Assembly (NCBI GenBank): GCA_035501615.1
Contig: DATJVY010000081.1
Span: 1-64,000 of the forward strand
DNA: 64,000 bases
Reading direction: 5' to 3'
Source: RPRB01 sp035501615
GTDB taxonomy: Bacteria > Myxococcota > Myxococcia > Myxococcales > Myxococcaceae
Below, one piece after another: positions 26,923-35,648 of the stretch. A model generated the notes under the pieces. The model saw nothing but the letters and a program-made list of their open reading frames with translations. It had not been told where the DNA came from and did not search any database. A program made the translations under genes and the position numbers. The first letter of the stretch is position 1, and the number at the start of each line of letters is the position of its first letter.

Positions 26923-27642
26923 GTGGTAGAGCGGCCACGGAGAAGGCACCTGACCACCGTCACCGCCTGGTTTCTCGGACTGCTCCTGGGCATGCGACAC
27001 GCCCTGGAGCCGGACCACCTGGCCGCGGTCTCCACCCTGGTGACGGAGGAGGACGACCCCCGGTCGGGGCTCTTCCTCGGCGCCTGGTGGGGGCTGGGGC
27101 ACACGCTCGCGCTGCTCGCGATGGGGGCGGTGCTCGCCCTGCTGCGAACGAACCTGTCGGAGCGGCTCACCGCCGCGTTCGAGCTCGCGGTCTCGCTGAT
27201 GCTCCTCCTCCTCGGGGTCCGGGCGCTCGTCCGAGCGCGGGCGGAGATGACGCGCGGAGAGCCGCAGCGCCACGAGCACCATGGCCGGCTCCACGTGCAC
27301 CCCGGGCAGATTGCCCATGTCCACCTCGGACGCCGGGCCTTCGCCGTGCGGCCGCTGGTGGTCGGCGTCATCCACGGGCTCGCCGGGAGCGGGGCGCTCA
27401 CCGCGCTGGTCCTCGCCGGCTTCGACTCCAACGCGCAGCGGCTGGCCTACACGCTCGTCTTCGGCGGGGGCTCCGTGCTGGGCATGGCCCTCCTCTCCGG
27501 ACTCGCCGGCTGGCCCCTGGCCCGGCTGCTCCGGACCCCGCGGGCCCGGGGCTGGACCAGCGCCGTCGCCGGGACCCTGAGCGTCGTCATGGGGCTGCTC
27601 TGGGGCTGGCCGCTGGTGCCGAAGCTGCTCGGCGCAGGCTAG
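26923..27642 (+). CDS. NicO/UreH-type nickel or cobalt transporter
   Basis: About 239 residues with six or so membrane helices. The first helix contains the NiCoT-type motif HALEPDH (H-x4-D-H), and a later helix has HGLAGSGALTALVL. Between helices lies a His-rich cytoplasmic or periplasmic loop (QRHEHHGRLHVHP..AHVHLG) that could bind metal ions. Family members move Ni2+ or Co2+. The start is uncertain: GTG 26923 has no good binding site, whereas CTG 26950 lies 7 bases after GGAG. Its stop shares bases with the stop of the convergent regulator gene (CTAG). Confidence 0.8.
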   Translation: MVERPRRRHLTTVTAWFLGLLLGMRHALEPDHLAAVSTLVTEEDDPRSGLFLGAWWGLGHTLALLAMGAVLALLRTNLSERLTAAFELAVSLMLLLLGVRALVRARAEMTRGEPQRHEHHGRLHVHPGQIAHVHLGRRAFAVRPLVVGVIHGLAGSGALTALVLAGFDSNAQRLAYTLVFGGGSVLGMALLSGLAGWPLARLLRTPRARGWTSAVAGTLSVVMGLLWGWPLVPKLLGAG

Positions 27643-28946
27643 TCGGGCTTCTCCAGCGCCTGCACGGCGAGGAGCGAGGCCAGCGTCAGCTGCACCACCG
27701 GCTCGGGGCGGCGGGCGAAGGCGATGAGCTCGGCCACGGTGCGCGTGCCGTCGGCGTGGGCGAGCAGGTCGGACTCCCAGCGCTCGAGCTCGATGTCGCT
27801 CTGGGGATAGACCGGCTGCCGGGAGGGGACCAGCCGGTCCTCCAGGGCGAGGATGCGCTTCACCCGCTCCGACTTGTAGAGCTTCTTCACCCCGCGGACG
27901 ATGAGGTTCGCGGGATTGACGTCGAGCTTGAGCGTCTCGCCTCGCGCCTTCCCGCCGAAGGACATCACGTACGTCCCTTCCTCCCAGGCGAAGAGCGAGT
28001 AGATGATCGACTTGACCTGCTGGCCCACGTAGTAGAGGCGCTCGGTGTCACGGAGCAGGCCGCGCTCGACCAGGATGTCGCCGGTACGGCGCTTGGTCTG
28101 CTGGGCGAGCAGCGCGACGTCTGCCAGCTGCTCGGGGCGAATCTTCCCGGTACGCACCAGGAACTGCCCCAGCCGGTCGGACAGGAGGTTGGAGAGGGCG
28201 AAGACCGGCATCCCGTCCTCGAAGTACACGACCTTCTTCACCTGGCCGCGCTGCACGCCCAGCTCGCCGGTCTCGCGGATCTGGAAGAAGGCGGTGATCA
28301 GCGACGGGAGGTTGTCCTTCAGCTCGCCCCGGCGGAGGGCCTTCGTGGGCGGCGGGGGCCGGGGATGCCCGGCCGGACGCGTGCGCACCAGCGTGTCCGG
28401 GTGGCGCTGCATCGGCTTGGCGCGGAGGTCCGCGCCATGGAGCTCCTCGCTGACGTCGTCGCCACCGGTGACCTTGATCTTGCCGGTCAGCTCCATCGTG
28501 TCCGGCTGATCGTCCTCCTCGATGTCGATGTCCAGCTCGACCTCGAACTCCTCGGTGCCTCCGGTGGAGGAGGGCGAGGCAGGAACCACCCGGGCCACCG
28601 CGTCGAGCAGCTTGCGAGCCTCGAAGGGCTTCTCGAACCAGGCCACTGCCCCGTGCTTGGCCTTGGCGTCCGCCCCGTGCTTGCCGCCCTTGAAGACGCC
28701 GGTGATGAAGATGATGGGGAGCTGGGCGAAATCCTTCCGGAGCTGGTCCGCGAGGGCGTAGCCCATGATGTCGGGTAGCAGGACGTCGAGCACCGCCAGC
28801 GCCGGCGCGTTCGCCCGCGCGACGTCCAGGGCCTGCTTTCCCTTCGAGGCGGAGACGACGTCGTACCCGGCATCCTCGAACAGGTGCGTCAGCAGCGAAA
28901 GCAGCTCGAGATTGTCGTCAACCACCAGGAGGCGCGGACGCGGCAT
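27639..28946 (-). CDS. response regulator with DUF4388 (PATAN) domain
   Basis: A 435-residue two-domain protein. Residues 1-125 form a receiver domain with acidic pair D10/D11, phospho-acceptor D54 (VLDVLLP), Thr in FITG and Lys in FEKPF. An acidic linker (about 135-165) leads to a DUF4388 domain (LKDNLPSLITAFFQIRETGELG...VYFEDGMPVFA) and a C-terminal helical region. DUF4388 regulators are common in Myxococcota and lack DNA-binding domains; they are thought to act by protein contacts. No cognate kinase lies beside it. Confidence 0.85.
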   Translation of the reverse strand: MPRPRLLVVDDNLELLSLLTHLFEDAGYDVVSASKGKQALDVARANAPALAVLDVLLPDIMGYALADQLRKDFAQLPIIFITGVFKGGKHGADAKAKHGAVAWFEKPFEARKLLDAVARVVPASPSSTGGTEEFEVELDIDIEEDDQPDTMELTGKIKVTGGDDVSEELHGADLRAKPMQRHPDTLVRTRPAGHPRPPPPTKALRRGELKDNLPSLITAFFQIRETGELGVQRGQVKKVVYFEDGMPVFALSNLLSDRLGQFLVRTGKIRPEQLADVALLAQQTKRRTGDILVERGLLRDTERLYYVGQQVKSIIYSLFAWEEGTYVMSFGGKARGETLKLDVNPANLIVRGVKKLYKSERVKRILALEDRLVPSRQPVYPQSDIELERWESDLLAHADGTRTVAELIAFARRPEPVVQLTLASLLAVQALEKPD

Positions 28947-29006
28947 TCGTGACGACGTTAACAAATCCCTGCGTAGGCGAGGCGCACACCCGCTCTGACA
29001 CATCGT

Positions 29007-29035
29007 CGTTGCCGGCGGTGCTTCCAACGGCAACG
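29007..29035. repeat. 8-bp inverted repeat between the regulator and lipoprotein genes
   Basis: CGTTGCCG and CGGCAACG form a perfect 8-bp stem with a 13-base spacer in the 191-base divergent gap. It may be an operator or a transcript hairpin. No convincing promoter motifs could be paired with it; TTGACC at 29098 is the only -35-like hexamer toward the plus strand. Confidence 0.35.
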
Positions 29036-29137
29036 TCACCCGCGCCGCACCGAACACCACAGTCGCCATCCGGTGCGCAGGACGGCGCGCTCCCTGCTTG
29101 ACCTCCGTGACGCCGGGACCGACGCTGGCCACCACGA

Positions 29138-29485
29138 ATGAGGCGAGTCGGGGCGGCGGGCTTGCTGGCGATGTGGACGGCGTGCGCACCCGCCGGCCAC
29201 GGAAACCGCCCGCCCGCACCGGAACCCGCTCCCTCGCCGGGGATGATCACCGCCCTCGGCTTCGACCAGGCGGTCCAGATGGGGAGCGACTACGTGAGGA
29301 AGTCCGCCGGCATCGGGGAAGCCACGCTCCTGTCGAGCCAGGAGCTCCCGGGCGGGATCGTCCTCCTCACCTTCGACCTCGGACCCGGGAAGTTTCCGGT
29401 GCGGGTGACCGTCGACCGGGGCACCGGCCAGGTGACCGGGATGGAGACCATGAGCGTCCCGGGCGTCACCCAGCCGAAGCAGTGA
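29138..29485 (+). CDS. small lipoprotein, paralogue A
   Basis: A 115-residue protein with a signal peptide ending in a Cys (LLAMWTAC, C16). The mature part begins with a Pro/Ala-rich linker followed by SPGMITALGFDQAVQMGSDYV and ends with a strand-rich segment LPGGIVLLTFDLGPG. The same order of motifs occurs in the next gene, so the two are tandem duplicates. No function is known to me. Confidence 0.75.
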   Translation: MRRVGAAGLLAMWTACAPAGHGNRPPAPEPAPSPGMITALGFDQAVQMGSDYVRKSAGIGEATLLSSQELPGGIVLLTFDLGPGKFPVRVTVDRGTGQVTGMETMSVPGVTQPKQ

Positions 29486-29558
29486 TGTCTCGCCCGGGTG
29501 ACTCGCCTGGCCTCGCCGCTTGACGCCACGGCGAACGCGGCCACAGTCTCCCCCCGGG

Positions 29559-29927
29559 ATGCCCCTGCGCACACACGCCCTGCTGCTGATGTGCGCGGGG
29601 TGCGCGGCGGCGGGGCGAAGCGACCGCCCTCCGGCACCCGGGCCCGCGCCGTCTCCCGGAGCCATCTCCGCCCTCGGGCCCGAGGGGGCGCTCAGGGCCG
29701 GGAGCGACTACGTCGTCGCCAGCACCGGGGTGAGCGAGGCGAAGGTGAACAGCAGCCAGACGCTCCCCGGCGGCATGCTCGAGCTCACCTTCGACCTGGG
29801 GCCCGGCGTGCCCGAGCCGATGCGCGTCGTCGTCGATCCCGAGCTGGGGAAGGTGCAGACCCCCGGACCGGTGCCCGAGGTTCCCAGCGTGACCGGCAAG
29901 CCCAATCCACCGCGCACGTTGCAGTAG
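29559..29927 (+). CDS. small lipoprotein, paralogue B
   Basis: A 122-residue lipoprotein (LLLMCAGC, lipobox Cys15) with the same layout as its upstream neighbour: Pro/Ala linker, SPGAISALGPEGALRAGSDYV, then LPGGMLELTFDLGPGVPEP and a Pro-rich tail. I chose ATG 29559 because it gives a compact signal peptide; the longer frame upstream has no signal. It ends 60 bases before proS. Confidence 0.75.
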   Translation: MPLRTHALLLMCAGCAAAGRSDRPPAPGPAPSPGAISALGPEGALRAGSDYVVASTGVSEAKVNSSQTLPGGMLELTFDLGPGVPEPMRVVVDPELGKVQTPGPVPEVPSVTGKPNPPRTLQ

Positions 29928-29956
29928 TTGCGCCGTCCCGGCGGCTCCGGTACGTG

Positions 29957-29976
29957 ACCCCTTTCCAGCAAGGGGT
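29957..29976 (+). promoter_or_regulatory. hairpin in the proS leader or lipoprotein terminator
   Basis: ACCCCTT and AAGGGGT form a perfect 7-bp stem with a 6-base loop, ending 11 bases before the proS ATG. GGAAG (29981) follows it as the ribosome binding site. It could end the lipoprotein transcript or shape the proS leader. There is no T-run. Confidence 0.35.
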
Positions 29977-29987
29977 GAACGGAAGTC

Positions 29988-31415
29988 ATGGCCGAGAAGC
30001 TGACCCCTCGGGAGAAGAACTTCTCCGAGTGGTACGTGGACGTGGTCCTCAAGTCGAAGCTCGCCGACTACTCCGACGTCAAGGGCTGCATGGTCATCCG
30101 CCCCAACGGCTACGCGCTGTGGGAGAACATGCAGCGCGCGCTGGACGGGATGTTCAAGGCGACCGGCCACCGCAACGCCTACTTTCCCCTGCTGATCCCG
30201 GAGAGCTTCCTCCGCAAGGAGGCCGAGCACGTGGAGGGCTTCGCCCCGCAGCTGGCGGTGGTGACCCACGCCGGAGGGAAGAAGCTGGAGGAGGCCTACG
30301 TCATCCGCCCCACCTCCGAGACGATCATCAACTCGATGTTCGCCCGCTGGATCCAGAGCTACCGGGATCTCCCGATGCTCCTCAACCAGTGGTGCAACGT
30401 CATGCGCTGGGAGATGCGAACCCGGCTCTTCCTGCGGACCACCGAGTTCCTCTGGCAGGAGGGGCACACCTGCCACGAGACCGAGCCCGAGGCCGAGGAG
30501 GAGACGCTCCGGATGCTCGAGGTGTACCGGACCTTCGCCGAGGAGTGGATGGCGATGCCGGTGCTGGCCGGCCTGAAGTCCGACAGCGAGAAGTTCGCCG
30601 GCGCGCTCCGCACCTACAGCATCGAGGCGATGATGCAGGACCGGAAGGCGCTCCAGGCGGGGACCAGCCACAACCTCGGCCAGAACTTCGCCCGCGCGTT
30701 CGGGACGCAGTTCCAGGGCCGCGACGGACAGCAGCACTTCGTGTGGCAGACCTCCTGGGGTGTCTCCACCCGGCTGATCGGTGGCCTGGTGATGTCCCAC
30801 TCCGACGACGCGGGCCTGGTCATTCCTCCCAAGCTCGCCCCGGTCCACGTGGTCATCGTGGTGATCGGCAAGGGCGAGGAACGGGGTCCGGTGACGGCGA
30901 AGGCCCAGGCCGTGGCCGAGGACCTCCGCCGGGCCGGGCTCTCGGTCACGGTCGACGACGACGAGAGCAAGGGCCCGGGCTTCAAGTACTTCGAGTACGA
31001 GCTGGCCGGGGTGTGCCTGCGGATGGAGCTGGGCCCCAAGGACCTGGCCAAGGACGCCTGCGTGCTCGTCCGCCGCGACGACCGCACCAAGGAGGTCGTG
31101 CCCCTCGCCCAGGTGGTGCAGGTGGCCCGGGGCAAGCTCGACGCCATGCAGAAGTCGTTGTTCGAGAAGGCCCGCGCGTTCCGCGATGCGAACACCTTCC
31201 CGGTGGGCTCGCTCGAGGAGATGAGGAAGCGCGCCGACGACGGGTTCCTGGTGGCGCAGTGGTGCCTCTCCCCTGCCTGCGAGGCGCGGGTCAAGGAGGA
31301 AACCGGAGGGGTCACCTCCCGGAACCGCCCGTTCGACCTGAAGCAGGAGCCGGGGAGCTGCGTGGTGTGCGGCAACCCGAGCCCCGGCGCGTGGGTGTGG
31401 GGCAAGGCGTACTGA
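29988..31415 (+). CDS. proS: prolyl-tRNA synthetase, archaeal/eukaryotic (ProS type 3) form
   Basis: A 475-residue class II synthetase. Motif 2 and 3 regions are clear (RPTSETIINSMFARWI, then MRWEMRTRLFLRTTEFLWQEGHT, and SWGVSTRLIGGLVMSH). It lacks the INS editing insertion of the E. coli type and has the C-terminal zinc-binding-like domain (CLSPACEARV..SCVVCG), which marks the archaeal/eukaryotic type found in several bacterial lineages. It charges tRNA-Pro in the cytoplasm. Confidence 0.95.
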   Translation: MAEKLTPREKNFSEWYVDVVLKSKLADYSDVKGCMVIRPNGYALWENMQRALDGMFKATGHRNAYFPLLIPESFLRKEAEHVEGFAPQLAVVTHAGGKKLEEAYVIRPTSETIINSMFARWIQSYRDLPMLLNQWCNVMRWEMRTRLFLRTTEFLWQEGHTCHETEPEAEEETLRMLEVYRTFAEEWMAMPVLAGLKSDSEKFAGALRTYSIEAMMQDRKALQAGTSHNLGQNFARAFGTQFQGRDGQQHFVWQTSWGVSTRLIGGLVMSHSDDAGLVIPPKLAPVHVVIVVIGKGEERGPVTAKAQAVAEDLRRAGLSVTVDDDESKGPGFKYFEYELAGVCLRMELGPKDLAKDACVLVRRDDRTKEVVPLAQVVQVARGKLDAMQKSLFEKARAFRDANTFPVGSLEEMRKRADDGFLVAQWCLSPACEARVKEETGGVTSRNRPFDLKQEPGSCVVCGNPSPGAWVWGKAY

Positions 31416-31493
31416 TCGCCATTCGCGGACCGGGGCGCCCGGGCAGCGGCTGGGCGGGGTAGGTTTCGCCGGCCCGCACCCCAGGGAGGCTCC

Positions 31494-33515
31494 GTGCTCC
31501 GCCCGCTGCTCACCATCGCCCTCGTCGTCTCGGCGCTCGCCCGGGGCGCCACCGTCGAGCGGTACGCGCTCGTGACCGCCACCGGAAGGACCGGCGCCCT
31601 GGCCATCACCACCGAGGGGCGAGCGGTGGAGGTGGACTGGCGCGTGGACGACAACGGCCGCGGGGCCAAGATTCATGAGCGGATCGTGCTCGGGGCGAAC
31701 GGACTGCCGGTGTCCCGCGCGATCGAGGGCACCTCGACCTTCGGCGCCCCGGTGAAGGAGTCCTTCACCGTCGACGGCGGTCGGGCCCGGTGGACCAGCA
31801 TCGACGACAGCGGCGAGGCCCCGGCGGGCAACGCGCTCTACATCGACAACCGCGGAAGCCCCTGGAGCTTCCCGCACTTCGTCCAGGTCCTCCTGAAGAG
31901 CAAGGGCCTGACCCGCGCCGCCCTTCCCTCGGGGACGCTGCGCCTGCAGAAGCTCCGCGAGGTCACCGTCGGCCCGTCGAAGGAGCGGCTCCAGGCGTAT
32001 GCCCTCTGGGGGACCGGGATCGGCAGTCCTCCGCTTCTCCTGGTCCGCGGATCGACGCTGGTGGCCCTGGTGAGCCCGTACTCGGCGCTGACCCGCGAGG
32101 AGCATGCCGGCCGCTTCGCCGAGCTGTCGGCCATCGCCCGGGAGCTGAACGCGACGCTCCTGCAGGACCTCTCCCGGCGCCTCACCCATCGGCCGGACGG
32201 TCCGGTCTGGATCACCCACGCCCGCCTGTTCGACCCGGTGTCGGGCACCGCCACCGCCGGACAGAACGTGGTGCTCTACCGGGATCGGATCGTCGGGCTG
32301 CGCGCGGACTCACCTCCCGCCGGAGCGACGGTGATCGACGCGCAGGGGGGCACGCTCCTCCCCGGGCTGATCGACTCGCATGCGCACACCAGCGACTGGG
32401 ATGGCCTCCTGGACATCGCCTCGGGAGTGACCCAGGTGCGCGATCCGGGAAACGACAACACCTCGCTCCTCGCGCTGATGCCGCGCTTCGACTCGGGCGA
32501 GCTGATCGGCCCGCACGTCTTCCCCAGCGGATTCCTCGAGGGGAAGTCTCCCTTCTCAGCCTCGGGAGGCTTCACGGTGCAGACGGTCGAGGAGGCCGTG
32601 GACCGGGTGCGCTGGTACGCCGACCACGGATTCTGGGGAATCAAGATCTACAACTCGATGCCTCCGGCGTTCGTGAAGCCCATGGCCGAGGAGGCCCACC
32701 GCCTCGGGCTCCACGTCTCGGGTCACGTCCCGGCGTTCATGACCTCCGAGCAGGCCATCCGGGACGGCTACGACGAGATCAACCACATCAACCAGCTGGT
32801 TCTGATGTTCGTGCTCCGGCAGGGTGAGGACCCACGGACCCCGGTCCGCTTCACGGTGATCGGCGAGCGACTGGCGGACCTGGATCTCCAGGGAGCCGAC
32901 TTCCGCCGCCTGGTCAATCTCATGAAGGAGCGGCGAACGACGCTCGAGCCGACGATGGCCACCTTCGCGCCGCTCTTCGTCGGCCGGCCCGGCAAGGGCT
33001 CTCCCACCGATGCTCCGTGGATCGATCACGTTCCCGTGGCGGTGCAGCGCGACCGGAGGACGCTGGTCCTGGACGTGAAGCCCGAGCAGTACGCCCGCTA
33101 CGACGCGAGCTGGAAGAAGCTCGAGCAGATCCTGCTGACGCTGCACCGCGAGGGCATCCCCCTCGTCCCGGGCACCGACGAGGTCGCCGGCCTGGTGCTC
33201 CACGGCGAGCTCGAGTCGTGGGTGACGGCGGGCCTCGCTCCGGTCGACGCGCTCCGGGCGGCGACGCTCGGCGGCGCACGCTTCCTCGGGCGCGAGGCGG
33301 ACATGGGGACCATCGCCGTGGGGAAGCGGGCCAGCCTCTACCTGGTGGAGGGCGACCCGCTGACCGACATCCATGCCATCCGGAGGGGCCGGCTGACGGT
33401 GAAGGACGGGGCGCTGTTCTACCCGGACGAGATTCACGCCGCGCTGGAGATCACCCCCTTCGCCCGGCACGTCGCCGTCCAGGCCGCCGGCGTGGCGCCG
33501 CCCGCGAACCGCTGA
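31494..33515 (+). CDS. exported amidohydrolase
   Basis: A 673-residue protein with a signal peptide (about 1-18), a roughly 220-residue N-terminal region of unknown fold, and an amidohydrolase TIM-barrel domain. Metal-site motifs in order are DSHAHTSDWDG, the bridging Lys in GIKIYNSM, His in HVSGHVPAF, His in EINHINQ and Asp in VPGTDEV. It resembles imidazolonepropionase/prolidase-like exported amidohydrolases; the substrate cannot be told. GTG start 31494 follows GGGAGG by 5 bases. Confidence 0.85.
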   Translation: MLRPLLTIALVVSALARGATVERYALVTATGRTGALAITTEGRAVEVDWRVDDNGRGAKIHERIVLGANGLPVSRAIEGTSTFGAPVKESFTVDGGRARWTSIDDSGEAPAGNALYIDNRGSPWSFPHFVQVLLKSKGLTRAALPSGTLRLQKLREVTVGPSKERLQAYALWGTGIGSPPLLLVRGSTLVALVSPYSALTREEHAGRFAELSAIARELNATLLQDLSRRLTHRPDGPVWITHARLFDPVSGTATAGQNVVLYRDRIVGLRADSPPAGATVIDAQGGTLLPGLIDSHAHTSDWDGLLDIASGVTQVRDPGNDNTSLLALMPRFDSGELIGPHVFPSGFLEGKSPFSASGGFTVQTVEEAVDRVRWYADHGFWGIKIYNSMPPAFVKPMAEEAHRLGLHVSGHVPAFMTSEQAIRDGYDEINHINQLVLMFVLRQGEDPRTPVRFTVIGERLADLDLQGADFRRLVNLMKERRTTLEPTMATFAPLFVGRPGKGSPTDAPWIDHVPVAVQRDRRTLVLDVKPEQYARYDASWKKLEQILLTLHREGIPLVPGTDEVAGLVLHGELESWVTAGLAPVDALRAATLGGARFLGREADMGTIAVGKRASLYLVEGDPLTDIHAIRRGRLTVKDGALFYPDEIHAALEITPFARHVAVQAAGVAPPANR

Positions 33516-33600
33516 GCCAGGCCGGAGTCACGCCGAGACCAATCGGATCGACCGAGGGACGGATGGATCGAGGTGGTTTCGGCGCTAGCATCTCCGGGCG

Positions 33601-34167
33601 GTGCGCCTGTTCCTCGCCGGGGTGGTTCCGGACGCGATCAAGCAGACGCTGCACGCGCAGCTGGAGCCGGTGCGTGCCGCGACTCCGCAGGCGCGCTGGC
33701 TCCCGGCCGAGAGCCTGCACCTGACGCTGGTGTTCCTCGGCTCGGTGCCCGAGACGACGGTCCTTCCGCTCGAGGAGGCCTTCGGAGGGGTCTGCGGCCG
33801 TCACGAGGCCGTCCGCCTCGCCCTCGCCGGCGTGGAGACGTTCGGGCCCTCGCGCGCGCCCAAGGTCCTGGCCACCTCTCTCGCGGGGGAGGTCGAGTCG
33901 CTCCATGGCCTGGTCACCGACGCGCGCCGCGCCGCGGCGACGCTGGTGCCGCTCGAGCCGGAGCGGGCCTTCCGCCCTCACCTGACGGTGGCACGGGCAC
34001 GAACGGCGCAAGGAGACCTCCTGCTGGGGCGGTGCCGCTCGGCGCTCCCGCGGGGTCTGCAGGGTTCCTTCGTGCTCGGCGAGATCGCCCTCGTGAAGTC
34101 CGACACCCTCGCCTCCGGAGCCGTGCACACCGAGCTGCGGCGCTGGACGCTGGCCGCCCGGGCCTAG
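33601..34167 (+). CDS. thpR: RNA 2',3'-cyclic phosphodiesterase (LigT/ThpR family)
   Basis: A 188-residue 2H phosphoesterase. Both signature motifs are present: HLTLVFLG (about 40-47) and HLTVARAR (about 129-136), each supplying a catalytic His and Thr. The family opens 2',3'-cyclic phosphates on RNA; some members also ligate tRNA halves in vitro. The N-terminus MRLFLAGVVP is typical of the family. No clear binding site precedes the GTG start. Confidence 0.9.
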   Translation: MRLFLAGVVPDAIKQTLHAQLEPVRAATPQARWLPAESLHLTLVFLGSVPETTVLPLEEAFGGVCGRHEAVRLALAGVETFGPSRAPKVLATSLAGEVESLHGLVTDARRAAATLVPLEPERAFRPHLTVARARTAQGDLLLGRCRSALPRGLQGSFVLGEIALVKSDTLASGAVHTELRRWTLAARA

Positions 34168-34223
34168 AGGCCGCCACCGGCCGGCCCGGACGAGCCAGCT
34201 GGCTTCCGTTTCGATCGCATTGA

Positions 34224-34242
34224 ACGGGGCGAAAGTCCCCGT
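34224..34242 (+). terminator. terminator-like hairpin after thpR
   Basis: ACGGGG / CCCCGT form a 6-bp stem around a 7-base loop, 57 bases after the thpR stop. A separate 12-base palindrome AGCCAGCTGGCT lies at 34193-34204. Neither has a T-run, so the call is tentative. The rest of the thpR-hsp20 gap holds the heat-shock gene promoter region. Confidence 0.3.
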
Positions 34243-34275
34243 CACGACTTGCCGGATCGATCCTCACCGGCTCGC

Positions 34276-34304
34276 CTTGACGCTCCTGATCCCCGCCTTA
34301 CGTT
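34276..34304 (+). promoter_or_regulatory. candidate promoter of the small heat-shock gene
   Basis: TTGACG at 34277 and TACGTT at 34299 are spaced 16 bases apart. The same stretch reads CTTGACG followed by CCCCGCC, which loosely resembles the sigma-32 pattern (CTTGAAA...CCCCAT). Either form could serve; spacing to the ATG at 34362 is reasonable. This is a by-eye match in GC-rich DNA. Confidence 0.4.
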
Positions 34305-34361
34305 GCTCGTGCTCGAGCAGAAGAGGCGAGCCTGACTTCTAGAAAGAGGAGCACTCGAATC

Positions 34362-34802
34362 ATGAGCACCATCCAGCGTTGGAACCCCGCGCGCGACTTC
34401 TCGCGCCTTCAGGACGAGGTGAACCGGCTGTTCGAGACGAACCTGGGTCTCCCCCGGAACACCGAGTCGTACGGTTGGGCCCCTGCGGTCGACGTCTTCG
34501 AGGATGCCGAGGGTGTGACCTTCAAGTTTGACCTCCCCGAGGTCGATGGAAAGGATGTCGACGTTCGCCTCGAGGACGGCACCCTCACGGTCCGCGGCGA
34601 GCGCAAGCTCGAGCGCGAGGACAAGCGTGAGGGCTATCACCGGATCGAGCGGGCCTACGGGACGTTCGCCCGGAGCTTCACCCTCCCCGCCACCCTGGAT
34701 GCGGTGAAGGCCGTCGCGGAGCACAAGAACGGCGTGCTTCGCATCTTCGTCCCCAAGCGGGCCGAGGCGAAGCCGAAGAGCATCAACGTCAAGGTGAACT
34801 GA
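34362..34802 (+). CDS. small heat-shock protein, Hsp20/alpha-crystallin family
   Basis: A 146-residue holdase chaperone. The N-terminus (RWNPARDFSRLQDEVNRLFE) is the usual Hsp20 opening. The alpha-crystallin domain spans about 40-135 with DVFEDAEGVTFKFDLPEVDGKDV and the tail motif GVLRIFVPK. It binds unfolding proteins without ATP, for hand-over to DnaK, whose gene is encoded 9 kb away. GAGGAGC precedes the ATG. Confidence 0.93.
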   Translation: MSTIQRWNPARDFSRLQDEVNRLFETNLGLPRNTESYGWAPAVDVFEDAEGVTFKFDLPEVDGKDVDVRLEDGTLTVRGERKLEREDKREGYHRIERAYGTFARSFTLPATLDAVKAVAEHKNGVLRIFVPKRAEAKPKSINVKVN

Positions 34803-34846
34803 AGTCCCCTCCTGAGTTCACCTGCACGCCGGCGCTTGCCGGCCTT

Positions 34847-34884
34847 GCGCCCACCCCTGCCCCTTCCCGGGCGGCGGTGGGCGC
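34847..34884 (+). terminator. terminator hairpin after the Hsp20 gene
   Basis: GCGCCCACC pairs with GGTGGGCGC (9 bp), and an inner CTGCCC / GGGCGG stem extends the helix. The short T-containing sequence AGTTGTCT follows. A smaller GCCGGC hairpin lies at 34828-34843. It would separate hsp20 from the convergent livF. Confidence 0.6.
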
Positions 34885-34898
34885 AGTTGTCTAAGGGG

Positions 34899-35648
34899 TC
34901 ACTCGCCGAGGTACGCCTTGCGGATCTCCGGCGCGGCGAGCAACGCCTTCCCCTGGCCCTGCATCACGACCTCGCCGGTCTCGAGCACGTAGCCGAAGTG
35001 GGCGAGGTTCAAGGCCAGGTGGGCGTTCTGCTCCACGAGGAGGATGCTCACCCCCCGGCCGTTCACCTCGCGCAGGATGCGGAAGATGGTCTCCACCACC
35101 TGGGGCGCGAGCCCGAGCGATGGCTCGTCGAGGAGAAGCAGGCGCGGCCGGCTCATCAGCGCCCGGCTGATGGAGAGCATCTGCTGCTCGCCGCCGGAGA
35201 GGGTCCCGGCCTGCTGCTTCACCCGCTCCCGGAGCCGGGGAAAGAGGCCGAAGACGTAGTCCAGGTCCTTCTTGATCTCGGCGGCGTCCCGGCGGAGGTA
35301 GGCCCCGAGCTCGAGGTTCTCCAGGACCGTGAGGTTCAGGAAGATGCCCCGTCCCTCGGGAGCATGGGCCATCCCCTTCGGGACCAGGAGGTTCGACTTG
35401 AGGCCCTGGATCTCCTGGGTGCCGAGGCGGATCCGGCCCGAGCGCGGCCGGAGCATCCCCGAGATGGCGCGGAGGGTGCTCGTCTTCCCTGCCCCGTTGG
35501 CGCCGATGAGTGCCACCACCTCGCCCTGCCCGACGGTGAGCGAGATGCCGCGGAGCGCGGTGATCGCCCCGTAGGAGACGTGCAGCTCCTCGACGTCCAG
35601 GAGCTGCGGCCGGGACTCGCGCGTCCCGAGCATCGCCGACGCGCTCAT
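34899..35648 (-). CDS. livF: branched-chain amino acid ABC transporter ATPase (LivF)
   Basis: A 249-residue ATPase with Walker A GANGAGKTS, signature LSGGEQQ, Walker B LLLLDEPS and the LivF-type LGLAPQVV stretch after it. It is one of two ATPases of the high-affinity leucine/isoleucine/valine importer. Its ATG overlaps the livG stop by 4 bases. It is the last gene of a canonical livKHMGF operon. Confidence 0.93.
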   Translation of the reverse strand: MSASAMLGTRESRPQLLDVEELHVSYGAITALRGISLTVGQGEVVALIGANGAGKTSTLRAISGMLRPRSGRIRLGTQEIQGLKSNLLVPKGMAHAPEGRGIFLNLTVLENLELGAYLRRDAAEIKKDLDYVFGLFPRLRERVKQQAGTLSGGEQQMLSISRALMSRPRLLLLDEPSLGLAPQVVETIFRILREVNGRGVSILLVEQNAHLALNLAHFGYVLETGEVVMQGQGKALLAAPEIRKAYLGE

